Origin: JAXLWB01 sp046328715
GTDB lineage: Bacteria > Chloroflexota > Anaerolineae > Caldilineales > Caldilineaceae
Length of the DNA stretch: 64,000 nt
Direction: 5' to 3'
Assembly (NCBI GenBank): GCA_046328715.1
Contig: JAXLWB010000040.1
Coordinates: 1 to 64,000 of the forward strand
Shown here: one piece after another, positions 63,708 to 64,000 of the stretch
Numbering within the stretch: the first letter of the stretch is position 1
Layout: every line of letters starts with the position of its first letter
Notes under the pieces: model-generated
Seen by the model: only the letters and a program-made list of their open reading frames with translations
What the model was told of the DNA's origin: nothing
Databases searched by the model: none
Position numbers and translations under genes: made by a program

Positions 63708-64000
63708 ATGCAATGGATTGAATATAAAGTGAACAGAACGCTGGCGCTGATCGTCTTCCTGGCTGCGCTTACCTGGACAGGTGAGCAATGGCTTACCAAT
63801 CGGCAGGTCCTGGCTGCGACGCCACCGCTGCCGCCCCATACGCTCTATGGCACAGTGACCGTGAACGGTGCTCTGGCTGCCGATGGCACCCAGCTTCAGG
63901 TGTTGATTACCCATTCGGCCACTGAAACGGTAATCGCCTCGACGACGACTTTTACCAGTGGTGGACAACCCGGCTACTACTCGATTGTGCTGGCTGCTGA
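63708..64000 (+). CDS. Secreted protein, N-terminal part, cut by window edge
   Basis: From ATG 63708 (GGAGAAA upstream) 97 codons are open to the window end. A signal peptide (TLALIVFLAALTWTG... ending near VLAA) is followed by PPLPPHTLYGTVTVNGALAA, a beta-rich start typical of carboxypeptidase-regulatory-like or surface-binding domains. It is co-directional with the giant adhesin-like gene, 107 bases apart, so it is part of the same secreted-protein cluster. Confidence 0.7.
   Translation, partial: MQWIEYKVNRTLALIVFLAALTWTGEQWLTNRQVLAATPPLPPHTLYGTVTVNGALAADGTQLQVLITHSATETVIASTTTFTSGGQPGYYSIVLAA

Overview
The window reads as a chromosomal segment of a bacterium that is most likely a member of the Chloroflexota (Anaerolineae/Caldilineae-like). 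This is inferred from gene content, not from a marker gene. Pointers are a ba3-type oxidase with a tiny subunit IIa, menaquinone synthesis (MenG), a tricorn-type peptidase, an SNase-SH3-LTD secreted nuclease, very large secreted repeat proteins, and secreted proteins that end in a short Leu-Pro motif followed by arginine. No rRNA, tRNA or CRISPR array was found.

Layout. 1-1065 is the 5' part of aconitase (minus strand). 1.3-3.7 kb is a two-component pair (PAS-GAF histidine kinase and NarL-type regulator). 4.3-7.0 kb is a ba3-type cytochrome oxidase operon (IIa, II fused to cytochrome c, I), followed by a DoxX-like membrane protein. 8.3-10.6 kb holds a decayed baeRF-like gene, an unknown membrane protein and an HD phosphohydrolase. 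10.9-16.4 kb has argF-cdaA-ybbR (overlapping genes), der, and an M28-like protein with altered metal ligands. 16.7-22.4 kb contains an orphan receiver protein, a small lipoprotein, lgt, a YlxP-like protein, and an operon of lipoprotein hydrolase, YgfZ/GcvT-like protein and lipoyl transferase or ligase. 22.9-26.6 kb is a tricorn protease. 27.1-32.5 kb is a 1,796-residue SdrD-B repeat protein. 32.7-40.3 kb (minus strand) carries a GT2 transferase, a PH-domain membrane protein, surE, a class A PBP, a methyltransferase and menG.

43-51 kb is the most unusual part. A type I restriction-modification locus (hsdM, hsdS, hsdR) is interrupted by a REP-associated tyrosine transposase (RAYT) gene and an alternating array of REP hairpins. 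One hairpin lies in frame inside hsdR. Another separates a secreted nuclease gene from a small Excalibur-domain reading frame and supplies that frame's Shine-Dalgarno and start codon. hsdS begins in a truncated hairpin, and hsdR has lost part of its N-terminus with a frame change.

51.3-64 kb carries an unknown helical protein behind a palindromic promoter, a secreted glycosidase-like protein, two related secreted proteins (one with eight near-identical 127-residue units), and the start of another secreted protein. Four of the secreted proteins share the C-terminal motif.

Intergenic DNA is rich in structured repeats: two MITE-like families with two copies each, the REP family, and many long hairpins whose arms are built of short quasi-repeats. 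Functions below come from motif recognition by eye. No database search was possible.
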